Below are positions 8,251-16,900 of a DNA stretch of 20,567 nucleotides, piece by piece (within the stretch, counting starts at the first letter, position 1; each line of letters begins with the position of its first letter). Under the pieces are notes generated by a model that worked only from the letters and a program-made list of their open reading frames with translations, did no database searches and had not been told where the DNA came from. The DNA lies in the NCBI GenBank assembly GCA_002410555.1, contig DHSR01000049.1, positions 10,735-31,301 of the forward strand, read 5' to 3'. The position numbers were made by a program, and so were the translations under genes. Origin of the DNA: Bacteroidales bacterium UBA5281 (GTDB lineage: Bacteria; Bacteroidota; Bacteroidia; Bacteroidales; Lentimicrobiaceae).

Positions 8251-9168
8251 TTAAAAAATATGTCCAGCAGGCTGCTTTAAAGCAGGGAGTGGAATTTCTG
8301 CGCGATGCTTCCACCTTCGGTGCGACCATAACCAGAAGGCGGGATAGGCCAGAATGCTGTCTTCAAGAAGATTCACATATTTCTGCATTAACTCCTGCTC
8401 AGTTTCTTTTGCGGCATCTTCCGAAATTAAATGATAGGTAGCACTATAATGACCCCGCCTAATGCGGGAAATTTCAATATAAAGCAGGGCTGATTTTGTA
8501 GATCGGGCTATTTTTATCCCTCCTGTAAAAAAGTAGCTGGGCTGGTTTAAGAAGTTATAGATGTGATTTGAATCCAGATGGTGTGGCGACTGATCGGACA
8601 AAAAAACATAAGTTGCCGGAAAATCCTTTTTAGAAAGAATATAACGGGCAGCCTGATTCATAGCAAGTAATTTTACCCCATGCTGCAACCGCACCCTATT
8701 GGTTACTGTATCAATCAATTTGTTGGATAATGGTTTATACAATATATAGCAAGGGAAATCAAGGGAATAGGGTAAAAACTTCATGTATTCCCAGTTGCCG
8801 GTATGTCCGGATAATATAATGGTGTTTTTACCGGCATGCTGAAGTGCTGATACCAGTTCAGGATTGGTAACCAGAAATCTTCTTTTTACATCATCCTTTT
8901 TTATGGAAACCGATTTGATAATTTCTGCAAAAACATCGAAGAAGTGTGTGTAAAAATCTTTTTTTAACCTGTTAATCCCGGAATAGTTGGCTTTTGGGAA
9001 CGCCCGTGACATATTCTGTATAATTACGTCCCGGCGATAACCAATGAGATGCTGTCCCAACCATCTGGTGACTGCTGCCATCCCATAGAGTACTTGTAAA
9101 GGTAAAATGCTCAGTAGCCGCAGAAATGTAAAAATAATCTCCGACCCCAACCGTTGATGCCATTTCAT
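8251..9168 (-). CDS. Lysophospholipid/lipid A acyltransferase, LpxL (HtrB) family
   Basis: The protein (305 residues) matches the LpxL/HtrB/WaaM acyltransferases that add secondary acyl chains to lipid A at the inner membrane. It has one N-terminal hydrophobic segment (about 11-30), the catalytic HX4E motif H122-TGNW-E127 within SGHTGNWEYMKF, a DQSPHH block near 192, and the family's typical C-terminal 'FWLWSHRRWKHR'. It is the first gene of a possible three-gene minus-strand unit with the glycosyltransferase and the MFS exporter. In Bacteroidota the same family also acylates aminolipids such as ornithine or glycine lipids, so a lipid A substrate is likely but not certain. Confidence 0.88.
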   Translation of the reverse strand: MKWHQRLGSEIIFTFLRLLSILPLQVLYGMAAVTRWLGQHLIGYRRDVIIQNMSRAFPKANYSGINRLKKDFYTHFFDVFAEIIKSVSIKKDDVKRRFLVTNPELVSALQHAGKNTIILSGHTGNWEYMKFLPYSLDFPCYILYKPLSNKLIDTVTNRVRLQHGVKLLAMNQAARYILSKKDFPATYVFLSDQSPHHLDSNHIYNFLNQPSYFFTGGIKIARSTKSALLYIEISRIRRGHYSATYHLISEDAAKETEQELMQKYVNLLEDSILAYPAFWLWSHRRWKHRAEIPLPALKQPAGHIF

Positions 9169-9181
9169 GCTGTTTTTTTTA

Positions 9182-9189
9182 CAAATTTA
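9182..9189 (-). promoter_or_regulatory. Possible -7 element for the acyltransferase gene
   Basis: The minus strand reads TAAATTTG, a full match to the Bacteroidota -7 motif TAnnTTTG, 13 bases before the acyltransferase ATG. No TTG is found at the expected distance upstream, and the resulting leader would be under ten bases. The call is therefore tentative. Confidence 0.3.
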
Positions 9190-9234
9190 ATACATTTACC
9201 CGGTCTGAACCGAAAAAAGCAGTTAAAATGAAGG

Positions 9235-9281
9235 TTGAAAAAACTGCCTGATAATCATAAAAATCAGATTATCAGGCAGTT
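9235..9281 (-). terminator. Terminator of tRNA-Arg
   Basis: A perfect 15-bp stem, AACTGCCTGATAATC (9242-9256) with its complement (9267-9281) and a 10-nt loop, begins seven bases after the 3' end of the tRNA on the minus strand. A T-rich run follows (about 9236-9243). Confidence 0.9.
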
Positions 9282-9287
9282 GCTATG

Positions 9288-9361
9288 TGATCCGGAGGCG
9301 ACTCGAACGCCTGACCCGCAGCTTAGAAGGCTGCTGCTCTATCCAACTGAGCTACCGGACC
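9288..9361 (-). tRNA. tRNA-Arg (anticodon UCU)
   Basis: A 74-nt cloverleaf can be drawn by hand on the minus strand: acceptor GGTCCGG pairs with CCGGATC (one G-T wobble), the D arm is GCTC/GAGC, the anticodon arm is GCAGC/GCTGC with loop CTTCTAA giving anticodon TCT, and the T arm contains TTCGAGT. The discriminator base is A. The CCA end is not encoded, so it must be added after transcription. It decodes AGA and AGG. Its own promoter lies upstream and its own terminator downstream. Confidence 0.97.
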
Positions 9362-9381
9362 GCTTTTTTTAAAATTGAGTG

Positions 9382-9389
9382 CAAAGGTA
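9382..9389 (-). promoter_or_regulatory. Promoter -7 element of tRNA-Arg
   Basis: The minus strand reads TACCTTTG, a full match to TAnnTTTG, followed by GCA. It is placed so that transcription would start about 15 bases before the mature tRNA. At the -33 position there is only a T-rich stretch rather than TTG. Confidence 0.6.
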
Positions 9390-9545
9390 GTCAAAATCAT
9401 AATATAGTAAAAAAAACAGTGCTAAATAGTGACCTTTACTCTGCTGTTTTTATTGTTCACTCTCCGCTAAAAAAAAAATTGCAGTAAGTATATTTACTTT
9501 TTAGCCAGATTGCACATTACTTTTTAAGAAATTGTGTATTAATAC

Positions 9546-9575
9546 TTGAAATCATCAGATAATTACTTTATTTTG
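9546..9575 (+). promoter_or_regulatory. Likely promoter of the response regulator gene
   Basis: TTG (9546-9548), 19 bases, then TTATTTTG (9568-9575), which matches TAnnTTTG at all but one base. The predicted transcript would have a leader of about 33 nt before the ATG at 9615. Confidence 0.4.
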
Positions 9576-9614
9576 CAACATTGTTGGTACAAAGTTGCTT
9601 AGCGCAATAGGACT

Positions 9615-10067
9615 ATGAGAGAACTACTTTTTACTGATTTCTCCGGCTTCAAAGTGAACAAGTTATATGATTGGTCAGGCAAAACCATTCTGATAGCTGA
9701 GGATACTGATTGTAGCTTTTTATATCTTAAAACTGTATTAAGAAATACTCAGGCAGTTATTCTCTGGGCATCTACGGGGCAGGAAGCCATCAACCTGGTA
9801 CGGGAACACCGGGAAATTGATGTGGTTTTGATGGATATCAACATGCCAGGCATCAGTGGATTTGATGCTACAGTTGCTATTCACAGTATTCGAAAGAACC
9901 TGCCGGTAATCGCACAAACAGCCTATGTGCATGACAACGAAGTAGAGCTTTGCTATGCGTCTGGTTGCGTGGATTATATACCCAAACCCATCGACAAACA
10001 TCTTTTGCTCGAAAAACTTGGCGTCTTCCTGGGTGCAGGCGTTGAAAAGTCGAAAAGAGAAATATAG
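9615..10067 (+). CDS. Single-domain response regulator (CheY-like receiver)
   Basis: This is a lone phosphoacceptor receiver domain of 150 residues. The active-site set is complete: E29 and D30, the phosphorylated D74 in VLMDINMPG, T102 in AQTAY, and K124 in IPKPI. The region from 'WSGKTILIAED' onward is closest in style to the C-terminal receivers of Bacteroidota hybrid histidine kinases. There is no DNA-binding or enzymatic output domain, so it must act through a partner or as a phosphate shuttle. No kinase gene is nearby. The first 18-20 residues (MRELLFTDFSGFKVNKLYDW) are extra to the fold, and the true start might lie further in, although no other ATG lies in that stretch. It is flanked by its own probable promoter and terminators. 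Confidence 0.88.
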   Translation: MRELLFTDFSGFKVNKLYDWSGKTILIAEDTDCSFLYLKTVLRNTQAVILWASTGQEAINLVREHREIDVVLMDINMPGISGFDATVAIHSIRKNLPVIAQTAYVHDNEVELCYASGCVDYIPKPIDKHLLLEKLGVFLGAGVEKSKREI

Positions 10068-10094
10068 AACTTTAACCTGCACAATAGATTACGA

Positions 10095-10134
10095 CAAAGC
10101 TCTGGTATATTCGGATTGCCAGAGCTTTGGTTTT
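10095..10134 (+). terminator. Terminator of the response regulator gene
   Basis: CAAAGCTCTGG (10095-10105) pairs perfectly with 10119-10129 around a 13-nt loop and is followed by G and four T. It begins 28 bases after the stop codon. The short T run makes it moderate in strength. Confidence 0.7.
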
Positions 10135-10154
10135 CAGATAAATTGATTTTTCCT

Positions 10155-10197
10155 AACCGCCTGATTTTTAATAAAAGGCAGGTTTTTGCCTGTTTTT
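10155..10197. terminator. Second hairpin region between convergent genes
   Basis: Two alternative stems overlap here. AACCGCCT (10155-10162) pairs with AGGC-A-GGTT (10176-10184, one bulge) before five T. CAGG (10179-10182) pairs with CCTG (10189-10192) before five T on the plus strand and before CCTTTTATT on the minus strand. The second stem starts just past the beta-galactosidase stop codon, so it may end that gene from the minus side and back up the regulator's terminator on the plus side. Confidence 0.5.
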
Positions 10198-13100
10198 ACC
10201 GTCCTGGGGCAAACGGTTCGATGGAAAACTGCAAAGTAATGGGTTCGGTCTTTAACTGATATTGTTCCATTGGGCCGGGGCCGCAGCTTCCACCGCCAAG
10301 TCCATTGTGAGCGGCATCAATGGTGATGATGGTTTCTCCTCTGTAAACAAGTTCATATGGATGGTTGGCTTGATCAAGGTCGGTGGGGAGATGATGCAAT
10401 GCGCTGAAATTAAGGGCTTCACCTGAAATCTTTATGCCTTTTCCCTGATCATTGCTCAGCGTGAACCAACGCGTATCTGAACGATTTCCCATGTCCTGCG
10501 GACGAATATAAGCTTCAGTCATCTCATTTACTGTTTTGTGATAAAGCCCAATGAAAGCCGATGATTTGCGGTCGCGGTAATTTTCATGAGGCCCGGCACC
10601 AAACCAGTTTACATGCTCAAATCCAGTCGGCATTTCCATAATTATTCCCAACTTTGGTAAGAGCCAAACCGCTTTTTCGGGATCAAAGTTTACCTCAACC
10701 TCAATTTGTCCATCACCTGAAACGGTGTATTTGAAAGATGAGTTAACCGAATACCCTTTTGAACTTTTCGATTCAAGGTTGATCAAAACTTCTATATTAC
10801 CTGCATCCAATTGCTTTACTGTAAAGTGGGTAACCTTCTCTTTCAGATAAGCCAGTCCTTGTTTTTGCCAGATGGGTCCCGGACCACCGCCAAAAATATA
10901 ATCATTGTCCACGGGAGCCCTGTAAACATTCACCCTGGGTCCGGCAATGCGTTGGCTAACCGTGGTGTCCCAATGTATCAGGCCTGTCTCCGGTTTAATG
11001 CCATAAACAGTGCTTAAGGGTGTGTCAATAACCTTTAAATTATTGTAAACCAATTGTGTTATCGCACCGGCTTTTTTGTTAAATATGACCTTAAATGTTT
11101 TTCCCTGGATTTCAAGCTGTTGTTCCGTCTCTATCAGGCTGAGCGGAAAAGCTTTTTCTGTTGATGGCGTTAATTTTTCAGGGATATTAAAGGGAATTTT
11201 AAACTGCTCTCTGGCAATCACATATCCTGCTTTTGCCCACAATTCATCGCGTTTTAGCGTATAGCTTACGTTTAGGAAATATTCGCTTCCCGGTTTTAAT
11301 GCCGGTTTATTAAAAGGAATTTCCTGCATTTTGGTTTCTCCGGGCATTATGTTTGAGGTGAAAAATCCAGACTGCAATACTATACCATCTTCAGCCAATT
11401 CCCAGTAGCCATTAAAATCATTAAGGTTCATAAAAGAAAACCGGTTGGTAATCTTAATATCGCCTTTCAGCAAATTGCCTGCTTCCATACAGGCACTTTG
11501 ATACACTTTTCTCACTTCTTCCATTTTCGGGGTTTGCTGTCGGTCGGCTGTAGTCAAGCCATTGGCACAGAAATTCCAGTCGGTAGGCCGGTCGCCAAAA
11601 TCTCCCCCATAAGCCAGGAAGTAAGTTCCCGGTTTCCCGGGGATTTCTTTATATAATCCCTGATCGGCCCAATCCCAGATGCAGCCGCCAATCAGGCGTT
11701 TGTGGGCATATATGGCATCCCAGTATTCCTGAAGATTACCCACCGCATTTCCCATGGCATGGGCATATTCACATAAAAAGAAAGGTCTGGGATCATCATT
11801 GGCACCCTCTTTTTCAAACCATACCACATCGGGATACATGGTGGAAACCACATCTGCTACCTCATTGTAACGTTCATAATGGATAGGGCGTTCGGGGTCT
11901 CTCGCCTTAACAGCAGCTGATGCTGCTTCAAAGTTGATACCCGGGCCGGCTTCATTGCCCAACGACCACATGATGATGGAAGGATGGTTTTTGTCGCGCT
12001 CTATCATATTCATTATCCTGGAGACATGAGCATCCTGCCAGCTTTTTACATGACCGAGTGACTTATCACCATAGCCCATGCCGTGAGATTCCACGTTGGC
12101 TTCATCAATCACGTAAATGCCATAGCGGTCGCATAGTGAATAGAAATAGGAATTGTTGGGGTAGTGACTTGTACGTACCGTATTCATGTTGAGTTGCTTA
12201 AAAAGCTCTACATCCCGAACCATAGATGCTCTGGAAATGGTCCTGCCATCCGCAGGGTCAATATCATGGCGGTTAACCCCTTTGATTTTGATGCTTTTAC
12301 CATTTATCCACAGTTGCTGATCACGAATTTCTATCCTGCGGAAGCCAAAATCACTGCGCTGTACCATCAGGGTTTTTCCCGTTGCATCTTTGGTAACAAG
12401 CAAAATGGTGTATAAATAGGGTGTTTCCGCTGACCACAGATGGGGATGGGGAATGTTTGCCTTTAATACAGGTGCTTTTGGCTGAGCAGTTGCGCTTACC
12501 TGATGTGTCATCAAAGGCATGACCATTTCTGGTGATTCATCTTCAGACAAAAGGTAAACTTCAAGCTGATGATTGCCACTTGCTCCATAGTTTACGAAAC
12601 TGGTTTCCACGGAAAATATCGCTTCGGAGTAATCTGCATTTAAATCGGACTTCAGCCAGTAATCCCTTAAATACAAGTTCGGTACGGAATAAAGATAGAC
12701 GTTGCGATAAATGCCGCTCAGGCGCCAGAAATCCTGATCTTCCAGATAACTGCCATCGCACCATTGATATACTTCTACTGCCAGACGATTGCTTCCCGGT
12801 TTAATGTAACGGGTGATGTCAAATTCTGCCGGCAGTCGGCTGTCTTCACTATAGCCCACTTTCTTGCCATTTATCCACAAATACATGGCACTTTCAACGC
12901 CCGCGAAATGGATAAAGGTACGCCTTCCCGCAAAATCTGCCGGGACTTCAAATTCCCGCACATAGGAGCCCACCGGATTGGGATATTCATTTTTTGTATA
13001 GTTGGCCGGCACGGGATCCATAATGTAAGGTGGATTTGCCGCATGGGGATAGGTCACATTCGTGTATATCGGTATGCCATAACCCTTCATTTGCCAACAC

Positions 13101-13405
13101 GAAGGCACTTCAATATTATCCCAGTAAGAAACATCAAAGCCATCACGGTAGAAATCTTTTGGTCGCAAATCGGGATGCTTCACAAAGTTGAACTTCCAGC
13201 TACCGTTCAGATTCAGATAATAGGGCGAGTCGTTCCAGTTATCCTTCACCGCCTGCCCGATTTCCGCATAAGGCATGTAGGTATTGCGCGCTTTTTCCTT
13301 ATTGATGGCATTCACCGTTTCATCTTCCCACTCATGCCGGGTTTGTGCAAAAAGCGCATTGGTAAACAATACCAGAAGAATCAGCAACTTGGTCATTGGT
13401 TTCAT
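10196..13405 (-). CDS. Beta-galactosidase, glycoside hydrolase family 2
   Basis: This large GH2 enzyme (1069 residues) hydrolyses terminal beta-galactosides. A signal peptide (about 1-20: MKPMTKLLILLVLFTNALFA) sends it to the periplasm. The order is the usual one for LacZ-type enzymes: sugar-binding jellyroll (about 50-240), Ig-like domain, TIM barrel (about 355-650), linker beta domain, and the small-chain domain (about 775-1065). The acid/base residue is E485 in SLGNEAG and the nucleophile is E546 in FFLCEYAHAMGN. Other landmarks are 'GVNRHDIDPADGR' and 'TVRTSHYPNN'. It has no neighbouring polysaccharide-utilisation genes (no SusC/SusD or sulfatase), so its natural substrate (lactose, plant or host glycan) is open. 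Start at M1 or M4 is equally possible. Long plus-strand open frames inside it are antisense shadows. Confidence 0.93.
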   Translation of the reverse strand: MKPMTKLLILLVLFTNALFAQTRHEWEDETVNAINKEKARNTYMPYAEIGQAVKDNWNDSPYYLNLNGSWKFNFVKHPDLRPKDFYRDGFDVSYWDNIEVPSCWQMKGYGIPIYTNVTYPHAANPPYIMDPVPANYTKNEYPNPVGSYVREFEVPADFAGRRTFIHFAGVESAMYLWINGKKVGYSEDSRLPAEFDITRYIKPGSNRLAVEVYQWCDGSYLEDQDFWRLSGIYRNVYLYSVPNLYLRDYWLKSDLNADYSEAIFSVETSFVNYGASGNHQLEVYLLSEDESPEMVMPLMTHQVSATAQPKAPVLKANIPHPHLWSAETPYLYTILLVTKDATGKTLMVQRSDFGFRRIEIRDQQLWINGKSIKIKGVNRHDIDPADGRTISRASMVRDVELFKQLNMNTVRTSHYPNNSYFYSLCDRYGIYVIDEANVESHGMGYGDKSLGHVKSWQDAHVSRIMNMIERDKNHPSIIMWSLGNEAGPGINFEAASAAVKARDPERPIHYERYNEVADVVSTMYPDVVWFEKEGANDDPRPFFLCEYAHAMGNAVGNLQEYWDAIYAHKRLIGGCIWDWADQGLYKEIPGKPGTYFLAYGGDFGDRPTDWNFCANGLTTADRQQTPKMEEVRKVYQSACMEAGNLLKGDIKITNRFSFMNLNDFNGYWELAEDGIVLQSGFFTSNIMPGETKMQEIPFNKPALKPGSEYFLNVSYTLKRDELWAKAGYVIAREQFKIPFNIPEKLTPSTEKAFPLSLIETEQQLEIQGKTFKVIFNKKAGAITQLVYNNLKVIDTPLSTVYGIKPETGLIHWDTTVSQRIAGPRVNVYRAPVDNDYIFGGGPGPIWQKQGLAYLKEKVTHFTVKQLDAGNIEVLINLESKSSKGYSVNSSFKYTVSGDGQIEVEVNFDPEKAVWLLPKLGIIMEMPTGFEHVNWFGAGPHENYRDRKSSAFIGLYHKTVNEMTEAYIRPQDMGNRSDTRWFTLSNDQGKGIKISGEALNFSALHHLPTDLDQANHPYELVYRGETIITIDAAHNGLGGGSCGPGPMEQYQLKTEPITLQFSIEPFAPGR

Positions 13406-13427
13406 TGGCAGGGGTTAATATTTTGGA

Positions 13428-13435
13428 CAAACTTA
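13428..13435 (-). promoter_or_regulatory. Possible -7 element of the beta-galactosidase gene
   Basis: The minus strand reads TAAGTTTG, a full match to TAnnTTTG, 22 bases before the start codon. There is no TTG at the expected distance upstream, so support comes from the -7 motif and its position only. Confidence 0.4.
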
Positions 13436-13438
13436 TGA

Positions 13439-13738
13439 TAAAAATTTAAGAAGTAGTGTTAGATGCTGATCTAGATCTGAAATTTGAGATAAGTTTTATG
13501 AATGGAAGCGGGAGAAGTTTCCATTCCAAAGAATTGTTCTTCGATTTTCTCTTATATTCTTAAAACTTTTATATATTTGATAGCGCGATTGCTCAATTAG
13601 ATAGAACCATAAGTTTGAAAATAAAAAATGGTGCAAGCTATTGAGAGACAATGCTTTGAACGTAAGCTACCATCTGGATATTAATAAAACTGAGATAAGG
13701 TAGCTGTCTTTCACACACGCTTAAAGTAGTATTAAAAT
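13439..13738. other. Intergenic region with no gene recognised
   Basis: This AT-rich stretch between the beta-galactosidase and the CRISPR locus has no plausible coding frame. It contains a 10-bp palindrome GATCTAGATC (13468-13477), a hairpin with stem GAATGGAA (13500-13507 with 13519-13526) lacking a T run, and AGCTACC/GGTAGCT arms (13665-13671 and 13699-13705) with a 27-nt loop. None matches a known RNA or regulator site that I recognise. Confidence 0.5.
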
Positions 13739-13763
13739 AAAAAAAGGCGACTTGCGCCGCCTT
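13739..13763 (-). terminator. Second intrinsic terminator downstream of the tracrRNA
   Basis: On the minus strand AAGGCG (13758-13763) pairs with CGCCTT (13744-13749) around an 8-nt loop and is followed by seven T (13745-13739). It belongs to the decayed tracrRNA-like unit and would stop transcripts that read through the first tracrRNA terminator. Confidence 0.75.
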
Positions 13764-13814
13764 AAATGTTTTATTAACAGAATGAACTTAAATAAACAGT
13801 GGTTGTGAAATACT
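13739..13814 (-). pseudogene. Decayed second tracrRNA-like unit
   Basis: This segment repeats, in order and on the same strand, the parts of the tracrRNA beside it. Positions 13803-13814 match the anti-repeat 13881-13892 at 10 of 12 bases. Positions 13761-13783 match the tracrRNA tail 13850-13872 at 18 of 23 bases without gaps, including 11 identical bases (CTTAAATGTTT on the plus strand). A GC-rich hairpin with seven T follows, as in the intact copy. The linker between the two matched blocks is 19 bases here and 8 in the intact copy. The anti-repeat is too short to pair well with crRNA, so this looks like a tandem duplicate that has lost guide-pairing function, or a 3' extension of a longer tracrRNA. 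Confidence 0.5.
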
Positions 13815-13847
13815 AAAAAAAAAGCCCCCGTATTGAAAGACGAGGGC
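13815..13847 (-). terminator. tracrRNA terminator
   Basis: On the minus strand GCCCTCGT (13840-13847) pairs with ACGGGGGC (13824-13831), eight pairs with one T-G wobble around an 8-nt loop, followed by nine T (13823-13815). As in other tracrRNAs, this hairpin probably also forms the 3' end of the Cas9-bound RNA. Confidence 0.9.
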
Positions 13848-13900
13848 AGCTTAAATGTTTCCACAACGGAATAATCCTTATTGTGAATTGCTTTGAATTG
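13815..13900 (-). ncRNA. tracrRNA of the type II-C CRISPR system
   Basis: This RNA of about 86 nt pairs with the crRNA repeat and loads into Cas9. Its 5' part (13901-13880 read on the minus strand) can pair with the first 23 nt of the repeat in crRNA sense: 22 pairs including a terminal G-U, with one bulged U where the repeat has four U and the tracrRNA three A. After the anti-repeat come a short nexus-like hairpin (AAGGATTATTCC), a single-stranded linker, and the terminator stem with nine U. The 5' end is inferred from the promoter about six bases upstream. The anti-repeat orientation is what fixes the crRNA strand as minus. It lies directly upstream of cas9 and divergent from it, a common arrangement in II-C loci. 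Confidence 0.88.
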
Positions 13901-13926
13901 TGAGACAAATATACAACATAAATTTG
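13898..13926 (+). promoter_or_regulatory. Likely cas9-cas1-cas2 promoter
   Basis: TTG (13898-13900), 18 bases, then TAAATTTG (13919-13926), a full match to the Bacteroidota consensus. Transcription would begin near 13932, leaving a leader of about ten bases before the cas9 ATG at 13942. Its TTG lies at the predicted 5' end of the tracrRNA. Confidence 0.6.
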
Positions 13927-13935
13927 AAAAGTCAA
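13906..13935 (-). promoter_or_regulatory. tracrRNA promoter
   Basis: On the minus strand TTG (13935-13933), 19 bases, then TATATTTG (13913-13906), a full match to the Bacteroidota consensus. The predicted start near 13900 coincides with the beginning of the anti-repeat. It overlaps the cas9 promoter on the other strand; the two -7 elements are five bases apart. Confidence 0.7.
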
Positions 13936-13941
13936 TAGCAT

Positions 13942-16900
13942 ATGAAAAGAATTTTAGGACTTGATTTGGGAACCAATTCCATCGGATGGGCTTTGGTTAA
14001 TGAAGATGAAAGGAAAATTGAAGGCTTAGGTAGTCGAATTATTCCAATGACCCAAGATATTTTAGATACATTCAGTGGAGGGAAACCGCTTGAAACACAA
14101 ACAGCCGCCCGCACCCACTATCGTGGAATGCGCCGCATTCGTGAACGATATTTGCTACGACGCGAAAGACTTCACCGTGTATTAAATGTTCTGGGATTCC
14201 TACCTCTACATTATGCTCAAGAAATTGATTTTCAAAAGCACTATGGTCAGTTTGTGGGTGAATCAGAGCCAAAACTAAATTACAACAATCGAAATTTTAT
14301 ATTTGCAGACTCTTTTGAGGAAATGCTGAATGAATTCAAGCAATTGCAACCCCAGTTATTTTATACAAGAGCAGATGGAAAAGAAACCAAAATTCCGTAT
14401 GATTGGACTATTTATTATTTGAGAAAAAAAGCATTGACCGATAAAATAGGAAAGGAAGAATTAGCGTGGATAATTCTTAACTTCAATCAAAAACGTGGTT
14501 ATTATCAATTGCGTGGTGAAGATGATGCAGATGCAACAAGGACTGTTCAAACAAGAATGTATTTCGATACACAAGTTATAGAGAGTATAATTGACACTGG
14601 ATCAGTATACAAGGGATTGAAAGTTATACAAATTATTCTAGCGAACGGGGATAGTGGCAAATACTTTTCCAAAGAAGTGCCCAATTGGGTTGGATTGCAA
14701 AAAAGTATTATCGCAACAGTTGACTTGGATAAAGAGGGTAATGATAGATTTGAAGACGATGGCACTTTAAAGAGAAGATTTTCAATTCCAACCGAAGAAG
14801 ATTGGGAGAAAAAATGGAAACTTATAAAAATTAAAACTGAAAAGGAAATTATAGGTGCTAACAAAACAGTAGGCGCCTACATTTATGATAGTTTGCTTCA
14901 AAATCCTTCTCAAAAAATTCGTGGTAAATTGGTACGTACCATAGAACGTAAATTTTACAAGGATGAATTGATTGCAATCCTGGAAAATCAAATTGAACTT
15001 CAACCTGAACTTTTCACCGAAGATTTATATAGTGATTGTGTTCGCGAACTCTATAGAAACAACGAAGCGCAACAGCTGACCTTGGGTAAAAAAGATTTCG
15101 TTCATTTATTTGTTGAGGATATAATTTTTTATCAACGTCCGCTACGCAGTCAGAAATCATCCATTGGGAATTGTTCTTTAGAATATCGGATTTATAAAGA
15201 CACAGAAAGCAATCAAGTTAAGGAATATCTGAAAGCTGTTCCCCAATCACATCCACTATATCAAGAATTCCGTGTATGGCAATGGCTCTCGAACCTCAAA
15301 ATATACCGAAAAGAGGATGATGCTGATATCACAACTGAATTTCTGAAAAGTACAGATGATTATGCCAGCCTTTTTGAGTTTTTGATGACGCAAAAGGAAG
15401 TTGGACATACAGATATTCTTAAACAGTTGCTTACGCCAACCTTAAGAGTGAAATTTCAAGGCGCAAAAGCAGTAACATTCAATAAGGAAGTGGATAAAGA
15501 AATTGCAAAATACCGGTGGAACTACGTTTTTGACGACTCGAAAGACAAGGAAGAAGATAAATCAAAGAAATATCCATGTAATTCTACTGGCTATGAAATC
15601 AGGCGAAGACTGGCAAAAGTAGTAAATGTTCCTGACGGTTTTCTTGAAATTACAGATACAAAAGAGGTAGAAGTCAAGAAGGGGCAGAATAATGGACAGA
15701 AGATTACTGTTTCATTAGGAACAAGAGAACATCAACTTTGGCAAATTATCTATTCAGTGACTGACAAAAAAGAATATATCTCTGCACTTGAAAAGTTTGC
15801 TAAAAAATACTTTCTTGATAAGGAATCTTTTGTCGGCAACTTTGAGAAATTTTCGCCGTTTCCAAGTGAATATGGAGCTTTTTCTGAAAAAGCTATCAAA
15901 AAGTTTATACCCTTATTACGATTGGGAAAATTCTGGCATTGGGAGGCTATCGATAGTAAAACTCAAGACAGAATAGGAAAAATAATATCAGGCGAATATG
16001 ATGAAAACATTAAGACTCGTGTCAGAGAGAAAGTCATAAATCTTACTGATAATATTCATTTTCAAGGATTACCTATTTGGTTGGCGAGTTATATTATTTA
16101 TGACCGTCATTCGGAAGCCGAAATTGCTGGAAAATGGGACTCAATTGCCGAATTGGAGCAGTACCTTGAAGATTTTAAACAACACTCCTTGCGCAATCCA
16201 ATTGTAGAACAGGTTGTTACAGAAACATTGCGGGTGGTTCGTGATATTTGGAAGAAGTACGGAAAAGGTGCGAAAGATTTTTTCAGTGAAATACACGTTG
16301 AGTTGGGGCGTGAAATGAAAAATACTGCTGATGACCGTAAATGGCTGGCTTCACAAGTAACCAATAACGAAGCAACGAATCTCCGAATAAAAGCATTGCT
16401 GGCGGAGTTAAAAGAAAATTCAGACGGAAAATTGCCTGTTGAAAATGTTCGTCCTTACTCCCCAATGCAACTATACGCATTGAGAATATATGAAGATGGC
16501 GTAATAAGCTCAAAGGTTGACTTGCCTGAAGATATTATAAAAATCAGCAAAACAGCCCAACCCAGTAAATCGGAATTGCAACGTTATAAATTATGGCTTG
16601 AGCAAAAGTATCGTTCGCCTTACACCGGACAAGCGATACCGTTGGGTCGCTTATTTACTGAAGATTATCAAATCGAACACGTTATCCCAAAATCCCGCTA
16701 CTTTGATGATAGTTTTAATAACAAAGTGATTTGTGAATCTGCTGTAAACCAATTAAAAGACAAGCAACTTGGTCTGGAGTTTATTAAAAATCACCACGGT
16801 TCAAAAGTGGAATGTGGAATGGGTAAAGTAGTGGAGGTATTTACAGAGGAAGCCTATCAAACTTTTGTAAAAGAGCATTATTCCAAAAACAAAACCAAGC

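Noticed and set aside
12764..13438. 224-codon plus-strand open frame
   Set aside because: It lies entirely antisense to the N-terminal part of the well-supported beta-galactosidase and its leader, and matches no family I recognise.
13500..13526. Eight-pair hairpin between beta-galactosidase and the CRISPR locus as a terminator or small RNA
   Set aside because: There is no T run on either strand and no promoter placed to produce an RNA from it.
13649..13660. CAATGCTTTGAA resembling part of the anti-repeat (third tracrRNA copy)
   Set aside because: Only about nine contiguous bases match, no tail block or T-run hairpin follows in the right order, and the region is AT-rich, so chance is likely.
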